Source: Amphritea atlantica (lineage in GTDB: Bacteria; Pseudomonadota; Gammaproteobacteria; Pseudomonadales; Balneatricaceae). Taken from it: 64,000 bases of DNA. This document shows, in pieces, positions 9,866 through 19,831 of this stretch (position 1 is the first letter of the stretch; each line of letters begins with the position of its first letter). The stretch is taken from positions 1,727,001 to 1,791,000 of the forward strand of contig CP073344.1 in assembly GCA_024397875.1 (NCBI GenBank), in the 5' to 3' direction. The notes under the pieces are model-generated. The model had not been told where the DNA came from and made no database searches. It worked only from the letters and a program-made list of their open reading frames with translations. The position numbers were made by a program, and so were the translations under genes.

Positions 9866-10411
9866 TTAGCGTAAAAACTGAGTGCTGAAGGTCTTGAACT
9901 CCGGTGTGCCAGACTTTTGAATCCACTCAAAGCCCACCATCTCTTTGGTGACAATGTGGATGCCACAGTGGCGCATCCGCTCCAGTGCCATCTCTTTATC
10001 CGCCGGATTTCGTGACGAGACCGCATCGGCCACGACATAGACTTCACGTGCCTGCTGCTTAATCTGAATGGCGGTCTGCATGACACAGACGTGCGCCTCC
10101 ATACCGACAATCACAACCTGGTTGGGACGGATGCTGTTAATCTTTTCGTTACAGTCAGGATCCGACATACAGGAGAAATGCAGCTTTTCCATAAAGCCCT
10201 CTTCGGGCAATACATCCAGCAGCTCGGGCACTGTGCGTCCCAGTCCTTTCGGGTATTGTTCGGAGGTGAGAACCGGCACCCCGGCCAGTTTGGCAACCTC
10301 AGCCAGCCAGCGGACATTACTCACCAAAGCTGCACTCTCATGTACCGCCGGAACCAGCTTTTCCTGAATATCGACAACCAGAAGGCAGGACGAGTTTGGG
10401 TAGATCAACAT
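9866..10411 (-). CDS. Isochorismatase-family cysteine hydrolase
   Basis: Cytosolic hydrolase of the isochorismatase/nicotinamidase superfamily, 181 aa. The catalytic triad is visible: Asp14 in VVDIQ, Lys76 in GFMEKLHFSC and Cys109 in GMEAHVCVMQ. It is closest in layout to the short YcaC-like or SttH-like hydrolases of unknown substrate, not to the fused EntB. It ends about 40 nt beyond the lysR stop and is convergent with it. The physiological substrate cannot be assigned. Confidence 0.85.
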   Translation of the reverse strand: MLIYPNSSCLLVVDIQEKLVPAVHESAALVSNVRWLAEVAKLAGVPVLTSEQYPKGLGRTVPELLDVLPEEGFMEKLHFSCMSDPDCNEKINSIRPNQVVIVGMEAHVCVMQTAIQIKQQAREVYVVADAVSSRNPADKEMALERMRHCGIHIVTKEMVGFEWIQKSGTPEFKTFSTQFLR

Positions 10412-10598
10412 AACATTCTCCAGCTAAATCAGTACTTAGATGTGTACCTGAAACAGTATTCAAATTCAGTACATATAAAAAAATCATCGAGTGGTTCTGA
10501 AGCACGCTATCGGAACAACCACTGACAATTAAAGCCAGTAAGGATATACCCTTATCTAAATTTTGGCTACGCTTTGGGGCTCAGTTGAAGATGTGCTT

Positions 10599-11792
10599 TT
10601 ATGGTCTGCTTGCGCCGGGTTTTATCAGCAAAATAAATGACAGCAAAGAGAGTAGTCCCATTGTGGCGATACTGATCGCCATCGTTGTCGGTGTGCCACT
10701 GTGATAATGACCTACCAGCATTCCGACGCTGGCGGCACAGATTGACTGGATAAAACCCAGCAGCGAGGAGGCGGTACCGGCAATGGTTGCGAAAGGGGCA
10801 AGCGCTCCGGCCATCGCCTGGGGCATCACCATACCCACCCCTATCATGTAAACGACCTGGGTCAGTGCGGTAATCCACAGATTATGAATATCCATCACTG
10901 CAGGCAGCAGCATCGCCATGCCTGCCAGTAGAGAAACCGTTGTCCCACGCCTGAGGATGCCATTGATACCGGCACGGGTGCCGGTCCGCTGGGCAATGAT
11001 AGTGCCAGTAAGAAAACCGCAGGACGCTATCGCATAGAAGATACCGCTGTGCTCAGCGGGTACTTTAAAATAATCGATCAGAACAAAGGGAGCTCCGGAC
11101 AGAAATGCAAACAGTCCTGAAAATATAAAACTGCAGCACAATGTATAACCCAGATACTGGCGATGCTTCAGCAGCGTTGCAAAGTTGTTGAGTATGGTTA
11201 ATGGGCTGAGGGAACTACGGTTTTCTGCTGCCAGGGATTCCGGTACTTTAAATACAATCAACAGGGTCGCAATGACAGCGTAGACACAGAGGAAGATAAA
11301 GGTTGAAGTCCATTCAAACAGCGCGACCATATATCCACCGATAACCGGCGCAACGGCGGGTGCCAGCGCCATAATACTGCCCATCATAGACAGCACTTTG
11401 GCGGCATTCACCGGTCCATGGATATCCCGCACCATCGTCCGTCCCAGTACCGGTCCACCGCAGGCTCCCAGCGCTTGCAGGAAGCGGTACAATATCAGTT
11501 GCTCAATTGTCGTTGAGAGCGCGCAACCAATCGAGGACAGGATAAACAGCAGCAGACCGCCAAGCATAACGGGCTTGCGGCCAAAACGATCTGCCAGCGG
11601 TCCGTAAATTAACTGGGCAAAGGCAAAGCCATAGAGAAATACGGACAGGGTAACCTGTACCCGGTCAACCGACGTATTAAACACCTGGGTCAGCCCCGGC
11701 AGGCTGGGCAGGTACATATCGGTGGATAAAGGGCCTAGTGCCACGGCTGCGGCCAGCGTAACAATCACGGCGGTTGAGTTGGGTCTGAACAT
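10599..11792 (-). CDS. Bcr/CflA-family MFS multidrug exporter
   Basis: Drug:proton antiporter of the DHA1 major facilitator class, 397 aa with about 12 hydrophobic segments. The N-terminal half carries LGPLSTDMYLPSLP (typical of Bcr/CflA, helix 1) and the MFS motif A variant GPLADRFGRKPVM in the loop between helices 2 and 3. LGACGGPVLGRTMVRD matches the family's helix-4 region. Members export chloramphenicol, bicyclomycin or sulfonamides; no substrate can be inferred here. Monocistronic, divergent from the downstream PaaY-like gene. Confidence 0.9.
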   Translation of the reverse strand: MFRPNSTAVIVTLAAAVALGPLSTDMYLPSLPGLTQVFNTSVDRVQVTLSVFLYGFAFAQLIYGPLADRFGRKPVMLGGLLLFILSSIGCALSTTIEQLILYRFLQALGACGGPVLGRTMVRDIHGPVNAAKVLSMMGSIMALAPAVAPVIGGYMVALFEWTSTFIFLCVYAVIATLLIVFKVPESLAAENRSSLSPLTILNNFATLLKHRQYLGYTLCCSFIFSGLFAFLSGAPFVLIDYFKVPAEHSGIFYAIASCGFLTGTIIAQRTGTRAGINGILRRGTTVSLLAGMAMLLPAVMDIHNLWITALTQVVYMIGVGMVMPQAMAGALAPFATIAGTASSLLGFIQSICAASVGMLVGHYHSGTPTTMAISIATMGLLSLLSFILLIKPGASRP

Positions 11793-12006
11793 CCGGTCTC
11801 AGTATTCTATATTTAACGGGGTAATAATGATTAATTGTGCAGCGATAATTAAGTCAGCAAGTTTTACCATTCTGCACAGTACAAAGTAGTTAGCAAGTTA
11901 ACTATTTTTCGTGTGAAATGAATATAGGGGTATTCCTGTATATTTAAATCCGCTAAAGTAACACCTACACAAATATTTCGCTCATCAGGAATCACGGAAT
12001 AGCATT

Positions 12007-12606
12007 ATGAAAGTATATTCAATCGATGGCATTACGCCGGTAGTTGATCCTACTGCTTACGTCCATCCAACCGCGGTGCTTATCGGAGATGTGATCATCG
12101 GCCCCGGCTGTTATGTCGGTCCGGCAGCCTGTCTGCGGGGAGACTTTGGGCGTCTGGAACTCAAAAAAGGCGCTAATCTGCAGGATACCTGCGTGATGCA
12201 CGGCTTCCCAGGAACCGACACCGTTGTGGAAGAGGATGGCCACATCGGTCATGGCGCGGTACTGCACGGTTGTGTGATTGGCAAAAATGCGCTGGTAGGC
12301 ATGAACTCGGTGATTATGGATGGTGCCGTGATCGGTGAGTCCGCCATTGTCGCGGCGATGTCGTTTGTTAAAGCCTCGATGGATGTGCCTGCGCGAACTT
12401 TGGTGGCGGGTTCCCCGGCGCGGGTGATTAAAGAACTGACGGATAAAGAGATCGACTGGAAATCAGCCGGGACCCGTCAGTATCAGGAGCTGGCTATCCG
12501 GAGTATGAATACCATGCAGGAGGTCGAGGCGCTCACCGAAGTTGAAGCCGACCGGCCACGTCTGGAAGTAGGGATAGAAGGAGTGGTGCCTAAATATAAG
12601 ACCTGA
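12007..12606 (+). CDS. paaY: PaaY-like gamma-carbonic-anhydrase fold protein
   Basis: Left-handed beta-helix (hexapeptide repeat) protein of the PaaY/CaiE group, 199 aa. Repeats run through about residues 12-140 ([21 protein letters not shown], then [20 protein letters not shown]). Candidate zinc ligands are the histidines of CVMHGFPG and [10 protein letters not shown]. In phenylacetate degradation PaaY is a thioesterase that frees CoA from dead-end intermediates; no other paa gene is in the window, so the biological role is uncertain and the symbol is by similarity. Preceded by a typical AT-rich promoter region; transcribed alone. Confidence 0.75.
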   Translation: MKVYSIDGITPVVDPTAYVHPTAVLIGDVIIGPGCYVGPAACLRGDFGRLELKKGANLQDTCVMHGFPGTDTVVEEDGHIGHGAVLHGCVIGKNALVGMNSVIMDGAVIGESAIVAAMSFVKASMDVPARTLVAGSPARVIKELTDKEIDWKSAGTRQYQELAIRSMNTMQEVEALTEVEADRPRLEVGIEGVVPKYKT

Positions 12607-12886
12607 ATATCCCTTTTTGATATGGGTTTTATTGCTGTAGAGGCAGTCGTGCTGAGTGGAAGGATCTGTCTGTATGCTGCCCGTATGGTCGTCATGTTGC
12701 ATCATGATTCCGTATTGGACGTTTCGTATTAAATAGTCAGATGATCAATGCTTTGGGTCAAATTGTTATCTTTCTGAAACCAGCTCTTGCCGTTGCAAGA
12801 ACCGTGCAATCGGGTAGAATCTGCGCACCTATTACGAATAAATGCGAACAATACTATTCGCATCTGCCATTATTTAGGAGTCGCTT

Positions 12887-13504
12887 GTGGAACTCGCATG
12901 TCTTGACCTGGAAGGTGTACTGATCCCTGAAATCTGGATCGCCTTTGCCGAAGAAACCGGAATTGAAGAGCTTAAAGCGACTACCCGTGATATTCCTGAT
13001 TATGATGTGCTGATGAAACAGCGTCTGCGCATTCTGGATGAGCATGGTCTGACCCTGCCACAGATTCAGGCCACCATTGATCGTCTCTCTCCGCTGGAAG
13101 GCGCCCGTGAGTTTATCGACTGGCTGCGTGAGCGGTTCCAGGTGGTGATTCTGTCCGATACCTTCTATGAGTTTGCCGCACCGCTGATGAAGCAACTGGG
13201 TCATCCGACACTGTTGTGCCATAAGCTGGAAGTCAACGAAGGGGGTCGTATCACCGATTATACGTTGCGTCAGAAAGACCCTAAGCGTCAGTCAGTGCGT
13301 GCTTTCCAGCTGCTGAACTACCGCGTCATCGCCGCGGGTGATTCTTACAACGATACCACCATGCTGACTCAGGCTGAATCCGGTATCCTGTTCCATTCAC
13401 CGCAGAACGTTATCGATGAGTTCCCGCAGTTCCCGGCGGTACATACGTTTGAAGATCTTAAGAACGAGTTTATTAAAGCGAGCAATCGTGATCTGTCACT
13501 TTAA
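12887..13504 (+). CDS. thrH: Phosphoserine phosphatase / homoserine phosphotransferase ThrH
   Basis: HAD-superfamily phosphatase, 205 aa, that dephosphorylates phosphoserine and can transfer the phosphate to homoserine, linking serine and threonine synthesis. HAD motif I appears as DLEGVLIPE (residues 7-15), motif II as LSDTF, and motif III/IV as AAGDSYNDTTML near residue 150. The start is GTG at 12887 with TAGGAG at 12875-12880. ThrH is known from Pseudomonas and relatives. The stop codon adjoins a REP-like repeat that is followed by an intrinsic terminator. Confidence 0.92.
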   Translation: MELACLDLEGVLIPEIWIAFAEETGIEELKATTRDIPDYDVLMKQRLRILDEHGLTLPQIQATIDRLSPLEGAREFIDWLRERFQVVILSDTFYEFAAPLMKQLGHPTLLCHKLEVNEGGRITDYTLRQKDPKRQSVRAFQLLNYRVIAAGDSYNDTTMLTQAESGILFHSPQNVIDEFPQFPAVHTFEDLKNEFIKASNRDLSL

Positions 13505-13578
13505 CCGCAGTCGCTAGTTGTTAGACCTGGCTTCGCCACTTGCCAGAACGTTGCTGCGCGATTCGCCAGATAAAGATT
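13505..13578 (+). repeat. REP-like repeat, copy 2
   Basis: Starts directly after the thrH stop with CCGCAGTCGCTAG, then TTAGACCTGGCTTCGCCAC, TTGCCAGAACGTTGCTGCGC, GATTCGCCAG and AAAGATTAA. All blocks of the long form are present; the left end is slightly diverged. Confidence 0.8.
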
Positions 13579-13603
13579 AAGAGCGCTTTGGCGCTCTTTT
13601 TTA
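13579..13603 (+). terminator. Intrinsic terminator of thrH
   Basis: AAGAGCGC-TTTG-GCGCTC followed by TTTTTT. It lies immediately beyond the REP-like repeat. Confidence 0.85.
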
Positions 13604-13670
13604 TTGTAGAGTGTTTACAGCAACTGCATGTTTTCCTTTCAATGCAACAGGACAGGCCTTAATCGATGTT

Positions 13671-14366
13671 ATGCGGTTAGATAAATTTATCTGTAAAAGC
13701 ACCGAGTATGCTTTGATTGAGGCCTTGGAGTTGATTGAAAACAGGCTGCTGATGGTCAATGGCTCTGTTGTGCTTGAGGCGTCCCATCAGGTTCACAAAA
13801 ACAGTGTCGTGGCCCTTGATGGCAAAATCTTAACGCCCAGACCTTCGCGGTATTTCATGCTGAATAAACCGGTAGATACGATCTGTTCTAATGTCGATGA
13901 GAAATACCCGTCGGTACTCAATTTCCTCGATGTCGAGCGGGTGTCTGAACTGCACATAGCCGGGCGCCTGGATGCAGATACGACCGGTCTGGTACTGGTG
14001 ACCGATGATGGACACTGGTCTTTCAATCTGACATCGCCCGGAAACCGGTGCGAAAAGGTGTATAGAGTTTTGCTGTCCAGGCCTATAGCCCCTGACGCCG
14101 CCCAACGTTTTGCAGAGGGTATTCTGCTTCAGGGGGAAGCTCGTCTGACACATCCAGCGAGATTACAGATTATTGATCCCTATACTGTCTTGTTAACCCT
14201 GACAGAGGGACGCTTTCATCAGGTGAAACGGATGTTCTCTGGTATTGGCAATCGGGTTAAATCCCTGCACCGTCAGCAGATCGGCAGCCTGAATCTGGAT
14301 GTTGATGAGGGGCATTGGCGCAGCTTAACTCCGGCCGAAGTGGACGCGCTGTCAGTCGACGATTAG
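13671..14366 (+). CDS. rsuA: 16S rRNA pseudouridine(516) synthase
   Basis: Modifies U516 of 16S rRNA to pseudouridine. The frame is open from 13611, but the conserved family N-terminus is MRLDKFICKSTEYA, so ATG 13671 was chosen, giving 231 aa, the standard RsuA length. An N-terminal S4-like domain (residues about 1-60) precedes the catalytic domain, with the catalytic Asp in GRLDADTTGLVLVTDDG and the typical ...EGRFHQVKRMF segment near residue 185. A short Rho paralogue lies 240 nt downstream in the same direction. Confidence 0.9.
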   Translation: MRLDKFICKSTEYALIEALELIENRLLMVNGSVVLEASHQVHKNSVVALDGKILTPRPSRYFMLNKPVDTICSNVDEKYPSVLNFLDVERVSELHIAGRLDADTTGLVLVTDDGHWSFNLTSPGNRCEKVYRVLLSRPIAPDAAQRFAEGILLQGEARLTHPARLQIIDPYTVLLTLTEGRFHQVKRMFSGIGNRVKSLHRQQIGSLNLDVDEGHWRSLTPAEVDALSVDD

Positions 14367-14606
14367 CTGCAGATCGATGGGCTGATTTATTTCGGCGAAG
14401 ATTTACGACAGAGAGAACCTGCGGCACCAGAGCCACAGAGATAAGCGATTTCCTGCAGGGTAGCAAAGCTTACAAGGTTCGTCGTTCAACATGTTATATT
14501 GCAGGGCCGCCCGACGCCGACTTGCACCTGATATCTAAAAACAATCAACAGACGATTGTAATCAGACCCAAACAACCTGAATTTACCAGAGCCATACACA
14601 GATACT

Positions 14607-15566
14607 ATGACAAGAAAAACACTGAGCCTGAAACTGAAAAAAAAGGAAGATGCCAAGTCCGTCGATCAGGAGATCATGGAGCAGTTCGATGGCGATCCGC
14701 AAAAGCGTTTTTTAAATGGCGTCGCTATCCATCCTTCACCCTGCATACGTCTGGCATCCGCTTCTCAGCAGCTCTCCATGCGAGCGATGGATCTGATATC
14801 ACCGATCGGCATGGGGCAGCGCGGCCTGGTTGTTGCGCCACCGGGCTCGGGTAAATCGACCCTGTTAAAACATATCTGTCAGGCGGTGGGTCAGGCGTAT
14901 CCCGAAATAAAGTTGTATGCATTACTCATAGATGAGCGGCCCGAAGAGGTGACGGACTTTAAGCGCAGCGTACCGGCTGAAGTACACGCCTCATCCTCAG
15001 ATGAAAGCTATGCCCATCACGTCCGTGTAGCCGATGAGCTGCTGAACACCGCTCGAAAGGAAGCAGGGGAAGGTCATGATGTGATGATTGTGATTGACTC
15101 GCTCACACGGCTTTCGCGAGTCCATAATGCCGAACGCAAGAGCAGTGGCCGGACCATGTCGGGCGGCGTTGACGCCAGAGCCCTGGAGATACCCCGCAAA
15201 TTGTTTGGCTCTGCCCGTAAGATCGAGAACGGCGGATCGCTTACGATTCTGGCAACCATACTGGTTGATACTGGTAGCCGGATGGATCAGGTGATATTCG
15301 AGGAGTTTAAAGGCACCGGCAATATGGAGGTCGTACTATCACGGGAAGCCGCCAATTACCGGGTCTTTCCCGCGCTGGATATCGCCAAAAGCAGCACCCG
15401 CCGTGAGGAGCTGTTGCTGAATCAGAACGAGCTGCAAAAGATCAGGGTGCTGCGCAGAAGTCTTACCCATCTTAAACCGCTAGAGGGCGCCCGGAAGCTG
15501 GTTGAGTTACTTGAGCAATACCCGACCAATGAAGCGCTTTTAAAAGCAGTGACGAGTGATGAGTAG
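14607..15566 (+). CDS. Short Rho-like transcription termination factor lacking the N-terminal RNA-binding domain
   Basis: 319 aa aligning to the ATPase core of Rho (419 aa in E. coli). Walker A is APPGSGKST (about residues 78-86), Walker B VMIVIDSLTR, and the region SGGVDARALEIPRKLFGSAR through EEFKGTGNMEVVLSREAANYRVFPALDI follows Rho closely, including secondary-site Q-loop and R-loop segments. The N-terminal helical bundle and cold-shock (primary RNA-binding) domain are absent; instead there is a short basic stretch TRKTLSLKLKKKED. It is therefore a paralogue, not the essential Rho, and its role (helper, decoy or specialised factor) is unknown. The last six codons overlap a degenerate REP-like repeat. 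Confidence 0.85.
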   Translation: MTRKTLSLKLKKKEDAKSVDQEIMEQFDGDPQKRFLNGVAIHPSPCIRLASASQQLSMRAMDLISPIGMGQRGLVVAPPGSGKSTLLKHICQAVGQAYPEIKLYALLIDERPEEVTDFKRSVPAEVHASSSDESYAHHVRVADELLNTARKEAGEGHDVMIVIDSLTRLSRVHNAERKSSGRTMSGGVDARALEIPRKLFGSARKIENGGSLTILATILVDTGSRMDQVIFEEFKGTGNMEVVLSREAANYRVFPALDIAKSSTRREELLLNQNELQKIRVLRRSLTHLKPLEGARKLVELLEQYPTNEALLKAVTSDE

Positions 15567-15590
15567 CTGGAAGTAGCAACGCCACTTGCT
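15541..15590 (+). repeat. REP-like repeat, degenerate copy 3, overlapping the end of the short rho
   Basis: TAAAAGCAGTGACGAGTGATG followed by AG matches the left end of the copy at 18094 (AAAAGCAGTGGCTAGTGATG) at nearly every base, and AACGCCACTTGCT keeps part of the hairpin arm. It encodes the last residues (KAVTSDE) and TAG stop of the upstream gene. Confidence 0.6.
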
Positions 15591-15866
15591 ATAAACAGCG
15601 TAAAAGAGCTCATAGATATATCCTCTGTGGTTCTCCGCGCCATCGATGTTCTCTAAGAAGTGTTTTTAAAGGGTGTTTTTTACCACCGGGACACAGTGAA
15701 TACGGAGAAGCCGCATTAAAAATATAACTGTTCCTTTAGGTAGTCTTGGCATTGTCCACCGTCGGCACTGACTAACCCTGAATATACAAAAATATCATCG
15801 TCTTGCTTTTCTAAAAGGCCGTACCGCGCCTGAAGTGCTATACCTTATAGGTAGAAAAGGTCGAGA
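15591..15866. other. Intergenic region before nfeD
   Basis: Apart from the REP-like remnant at its left edge, nothing recognisable: no ORF with a ribosome-binding site, no strong hairpin. It presumably contains the nfeD promoter. Confidence 0.5.
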
Positions 15867-17279
15867 GTGATGTATGCACAAACACTAAAATTCAGCCTGA
15901 CGATCGCGCTGCTGCTTGCAGTGCTGGCGATTTCGTTGCCGACGCCCGCTCAGGAGGAGACGCCGCCGGGAGCACTGTGGATGCTGCAGCTGGACGGTGC
16001 GGTGGGACCGTCAACGGCGGATTATCTGGTGCGCGGAATTGAGGGGGCGGCCGAAGCCCGGGCGGCTGCGGTGCTGATCCGCATTGATACCCCGGGTGGG
16101 CTGGACAGTTCGATGCGCGATATGATCGCCGGCGTACTGGCCTCGCCGATTCCGGTAATCTGTTATGTGGCCCCCGGCGGTGCCCGGGCTGCCAGTGCCG
16201 GCACTTTCCTTATGTACAGCTGCCATATTGCCGCTATGGCTCCCGCTACCAATCTGGGGGCCGCCACGCCAGTCTCTATCGGTACCCCTATGACGCCATC
16301 GCCGCCCAGAGAGCCCGGGCAGGATAAGGCCAACTCTGAGATGGGATCTGAGTCGGGGGGCACGCAGCAATTTGAACCAGTCATCCAGCCCGGCAGTGCA
16401 CTGGAGCGCAAGGTGATCAATGATGCGGTGGCCTATATTCGCAGCCTGGCAGAACTGCGTGGGCGCAATGCCGACTGGGCCGAACGGGCGGTACGCGAGG
16501 GGGCCAGCCTGAGCGCCGGTAGTGCGCTGGAGCTTGGAGTGATCGACCTGATGGCTGCAGATACCGAGGAGCTGCTTAATGCCCTGGCCGGGCGCGAAAT
16601 CAAGATTGGCGCCCAGGTGATCCGTCTTGATCTGGCTGGTGCTCCCCGTGTAATACATGATCCGGACTGGCGCAGCGAGTTTCTGGCGGTGATCACCAAC
16701 CCCAATGTGGCCTATATGCTGATGATAATCGGTCTCTATGGTCTGGTTTTCGAGTTCTCCAACCCCGGCTTCGGATTGCCCGGTATTCTCGGCTTGACCT
16801 GCCTGCTGGTGGCGCTCTACGCCTTCCAGGTCCTGCCGATCAGCTATGCGGGGCTGGGACTGATGTTCCTCGGTATCGGACTGATCGCCACCGAGGCGAT
16901 GATGCCGAGTTTCGGCGTGTTCGGTATAGGCGGGCTAATCGCGTTTGTGGTGGGTTCAATTATGCTGATGGATACCGATATTCCTGCCTACCAGATCGCT
17001 CTGCCGGTAATTCTGTCCCTATCCACGGTGACCGGGCTGCTAGTATTCGGAATCCTGGGGCTGGCACTGCGGGCTTACCGGCGTCCGCGTCACTTCAGCA
17101 GAGACGCAGTGATCGATCAGAGTCTGATCATAGAACAAAGCGATGACAACCGGGCCCTGGTCCGCTACGAGGGGGAGCTCTGGTTGGTACGCTGCGCCGA
17201 CTCTCTGGTAGTGGGTGACCGGGTGCGGGTCAAAGCGGTGGACGGACTGACGCTTGTCGTGGACAAGCAGGAGAAGTGA
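15867..17279 (+). CDS. NfeD-family membrane-bound ClpP-class serine protease
   Basis: Long-form NfeD, 470 aa: signal peptide (about residues 1-28), ClpP/crotonase-fold protease domain with [11 protein letters not shown] and the likely catalytic Ser110 in [11 protein letters not shown], and a Lys in ERKVINDA as the dyad partner. A run of four to five transmembrane helices (residues about 270-415) and a C-terminal OB-fold NfeD domain follow. Together with the next gene it forms the conserved NfeD-stomatin pair, in which the protease cuts the stomatin C-terminus and the pair acts on membrane quality or microdomains. The stop is one base before the slipin ATG. Base composition is visibly more GC-rich than the preceding genes. 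Confidence 0.9.
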   Translation: MMYAQTLKFSLTIALLLAVLAISLPTPAQEETPPGALWMLQLDGAVGPSTADYLVRGIEGAAEARAAAVLIRIDTPGGLDSSMRDMIAGVLASPIPVICYVAPGGARAASAGTFLMYSCHIAAMAPATNLGAATPVSIGTPMTPSPPREPGQDKANSEMGSESGGTQQFEPVIQPGSALERKVINDAVAYIRSLAELRGRNADWAERAVREGASLSAGSALELGVIDLMAADTEELLNALAGREIKIGAQVIRLDLAGAPRVIHDPDWRSEFLAVITNPNVAYMLMIIGLYGLVFEFSNPGFGLPGILGLTCLLVALYAFQVLPISYAGLGLMFLGIGLIATEAMMPSFGVFGIGGLIAFVVGSIMLMDTDIPAYQIALPVILSLSTVTGLLVFGILGLALRAYRRPRHFSRDAVIDQSLIIEQSDDNRALVRYEGELWLVRCADSLVVGDRVRVKAVDGLTLVVDKQEK

Positions 17280-17280
17280 G

Positions 17281-18066
17281 ATGGCGCTTACACAATATTT
17301 TATCATGACTTCGGCAGTACTCATTCTGCTGCTGCTGATCAGTATGTTCCGAATCCTGCGAGAGTACGAGCGGGGTGTGATCTTCCTGTTGGGACGCTTC
17401 TACCGGGTCAAGGGACCGGGGCTGATCATCGTGATTCCGGTGATTCAGCAGATGGTACGGGTGGACCTGCGCACCGTGGTGATGGATGTCCCAACGCAGG
17501 ATGTGATCTCGCGGGACAACGTGTCGGTGAAGGTCAATGCGGTGATCTATTTCCGGGTGGTCGATCCGGAGCGGGCGATCATTCATGTAGAAAATTTTCT
17601 GGAGGCCACCAGTCAGCTTTCGCAGACCACTCTGCGTTCTGTGCTGGGTCAGCATGAGCTGGATGATATGCTGGCCGCCCGCGACCAGCTCAACGCCGAT
17701 ATTCAGCGAATCCTGGACAAGCAGACTGACGCCTGGGGCATCAAAGTGGCCAATGTTGAGATCAAGCATGTGGACCTGGACGAGAGCATGATCCGCGCTA
17801 TCGCACGTCAGGCTGAGGAAGAGCGCTCCCGGCGTGCCAAGGTGATTCATGCTATCGGTGAGCTGGAAGCCGCGGCACAATTGCTGCAAGCGGCCCAAAC
17901 CCTGGCTAAACAGCCTCAGGCTATCCAGCTACGCTACCTGCAGACCCTGACCGAGATTGCCGGCCAGAATACCCACACCATTGTTTTCCCGCTACCGGTG
18001 GATCTGATCAACCGCTGGACTGGCGGCGGGCAGGACGGCGATGAAACGCCAAAGAATAAAGTCTGA
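17281..18066 (+). CDS. Slipin (stomatin/SPFH-domain membrane protein)
   Basis: 261 aa with one N-terminal transmembrane segment (residues about 10-28) followed by an SPFH/prohibitin domain ([46 protein letters not shown]) and a Glu/Ala-rich coiled-coil tail. The start is ATG 17281, with AGGAG at 17268-17272 inside the end of the NfeD gene. The frame is open upstream, but earlier starts would overlap NfeD. Translationally coupled partner of the preceding protease. Confidence 0.92.
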   Translation: MALTQYFIMTSAVLILLLLISMFRILREYERGVIFLLGRFYRVKGPGLIIVIPVIQQMVRVDLRTVVMDVPTQDVISRDNVSVKVNAVIYFRVVDPERAIIHVENFLEATSQLSQTTLRSVLGQHELDDMLAARDQLNADIQRILDKQTDAWGIKVANVEIKHVDLDESMIRAIARQAEEERSRRAKVIHAIGELEAAAQLLQAAQTLAKQPQAIQLRYLQTLTEIAGQNTHTIVFPLPVDLINRWTGGGQDGDETPKNKV

Positions 18067-18093
18067 CGAAACCTGACGGAATAATTGAGCGCT

Positions 18094-18164
18094 TCTAAAA
18101 GCAGTGGCTAGTGATGAGATGTGGTTTCGCCACTTGCCAGAACGTCGCTGCGGAAAGATTAAGT
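18094..18164 (+). repeat. REP-like repeat, copy 4
   Basis: TAAAAGCAGTGGCTAGTGAT, GAGATGTGGTTTCGCCAC, TTGCCAGAACGTCGCTGCG and GAAAGATTAAGTGTA. The GCGACTCGCTAG block of the long form is missing. It lies 27 nt after the slipin stop. Confidence 0.8.
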
Positions 18165-18349
18165 GTACGGGAGTCCGGGATCATCAGACCGCTTCAAATT
18201 GATTCATCATGCGTTTACGAGTTACTTTTTCTGGATAGTGTTTTGCTGTGAGCTTCGTATCGCACGTAATCGCGTAACCAAGGATGTCAAACCTTCAGCC
18301 CCCTTAACATCCTGCAGGCAGCTTCACACCGTCACCAGTCTTAATCCAT

Positions 18350-18646
18350 TTAGAAATCCTCAAAGCGTTTCAGACGACGCTGAAGGTAACGATTCTGTTC
18401 CTGCAACTCTTCCAGCTCATTCAGTAGCTCTATTGCCAATGCGATCCCCGCCCAGTTCACATCAAGGTCACGATGCAGACGCACAGCTTTTTTTGTCTGA
18501 ATCAGCATTGCCGGGCTAAACCGCCATTCACCGGGGGAATCACCGATCGGCTCGACAATACCCTGCTCGATAATTTCTACCACCGTATTTTCGGCCACAC
18601 CGGTTTGCAGGCAGACTTCAGTAAAACTCAGATAGGTATCGTTCAT
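18350..18646 (-). CDS. cbpM: Chaperone modulator CbpM
   Basis: 98-aa MerR-like small protein that binds the J-domain of CbpA and inhibits its co-chaperone and DNA-binding activities. An N-terminal helix-turn-helix-like half ([26 protein letters not shown]) is followed by a C-terminal coiled coil ([22 protein letters not shown]). The start codon overlaps the stop of cbpA by 4 nt, the usual cbpAM arrangement. Confidence 0.9.
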   Translation of the reverse strand: MNDTYLSFTEVCLQTGVAENTVVEIIEQGIVEPIGDSPGEWRFSPAMLIQTKKAVRLHRDLDVNWAGIALAIELLNELEELQEQNRYLQRRLKRFEDF

Positions 18647-19602
18647 GATGCGTCACTCCATTCGGCTCGGGGATCGAAAGGGGCGAGTTCCGCCAGATCT
18701 TGCCAATGGCGCTTGATGGACTCGTTGCTGGCGGGCGGCATCACGACTTTTAATACGGCATAGAGATCGCCCTGAATCTGTTTGCCTGGCAGGCCCCGGC
18801 CTTTAACACGCAAGCGCTGTCCACTCTGGCTATTGGCGGGCACGGTCAATTTAATCTCACCCGACAGGGTCGGCATAGTCACCTTGCAGCCCAGAGCTGC
18901 TTCCCAAGGCGCGACAGGCACGGTAATAATCAGGTTATGCCCTTCGACATCGAACAACGGGTGGGGGACCAGTCGAATGCGTAAATAGAGATCACCGTAG
19001 GCACCGTTGCCGATCCCCGGCGCGCCCTGTCCCTTCAACCGGATACGCTCACCGTCGACGACCCCGGGGGGGATCTTAACATTGAGCGTTTTCTTAACCT
19101 CGCGAACACGTCCCTCATCGTCATAGTGGGGCAGGTGATAGGAGATTGTTTTGGAACCCTTGGATATCGTCTCTTCAAGGAAAACCGGCAGGTCGGTTTC
19201 AATATCCTGGCCCCGCTGGCTAAATGGCTGACGATCTTTGAAACCGCGGGCACCCGCGCCGCTTTCCGTGCCAAAGATAGAGGAGAAAAAGTCAGAAAAA
19301 TCCTGATGGTGATAATCTCTGCCATCGCCTCTGGCCGCCCCCGATGGTTGCCAGCCCGGCGGTGGACGAAACTCATGCTGAGCCCCCCCATACTGGCGTA
19401 ATTCGTCATATTCCGCCCGCTTGGTTTTATCTTTGAGAACCTCATAGGCTTCGCTGACCTCTTTGAACTGGTTCTCGGCATCATGATGACTGCTGACATC
19501 CGGGTGATATTTTCTGGCCAGTTTTCGGTAAGCGATCTTTATCGACTTCGTATCAGCCTCAGGGTCAACACCCAAAATCTTGTAATAGTCTTTGAATTCC
19601 AT
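18643..19602 (-). CDS. cbpA: Curved DNA-binding protein CbpA (DnaJ-class co-chaperone)
   Basis: 319 aa. An N-terminal J-domain (residues about 1-70; YHPD motif near 33-36), a Gly/Phe-rich linker (about 80-130) and two DnaJ C-terminal substrate-binding domains, with no Cys-rich zinc finger, identify the class II protein CbpA. It stimulates DnaK ATPase and associates with the nucleoid in stationary phase. Operon with cbpM (4-nt overlap). Confidence 0.93.
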   Translation of the reverse strand: MEFKDYYKILGVDPEADTKSIKIAYRKLARKYHPDVSSHHDAENQFKEVSEAYEVLKDKTKRAEYDELRQYGGAQHEFRPPPGWQPSGAARGDGRDYHHQDFSDFFSSIFGTESGAGARGFKDRQPFSQRGQDIETDLPVFLEETISKGSKTISYHLPHYDDEGRVREVKKTLNVKIPPGVVDGERIRLKGQGAPGIGNGAYGDLYLRIRLVPHPLFDVEGHNLIITVPVAPWEAALGCKVTMPTLSGEIKLTVPANSQSGQRLRVKGRGLPGKQIQGDLYAVLKVVMPPASNESIKRHWQDLAELAPFDPRAEWSDAS

Positions 19603-19831
19603 AATCTATCCGGTCTCACCAGAGGGTTATTAAGATAGGCAGAATTGGAAAGCCTGTGAGCTTAATATAGACCAAAACAGCGGTTGCTATGGCGGGTTCG
19701 CCAGACAACGATACGTGGTTTGATGATGTCAGAGTTGATTTAACGCGATAAAGTATGAGCAACAACTGTCAAGCCCAGACTGACTGTGTAGACCTGGGCT
19801 GCTTTAGGCGAGAAGTTAAGGGAACAGTCAG

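Noticed and set aside
12741..12923. 60-aa frame upstream of thrH
   Set aside because: Overlaps the thrH start and its Shine-Dalgarno; no similarity to anything known.
14315..14854. 179-aa frame between rsuA and the short rho
   Set aside because: Overlaps both genes in another frame and lacks any motif or start signal.
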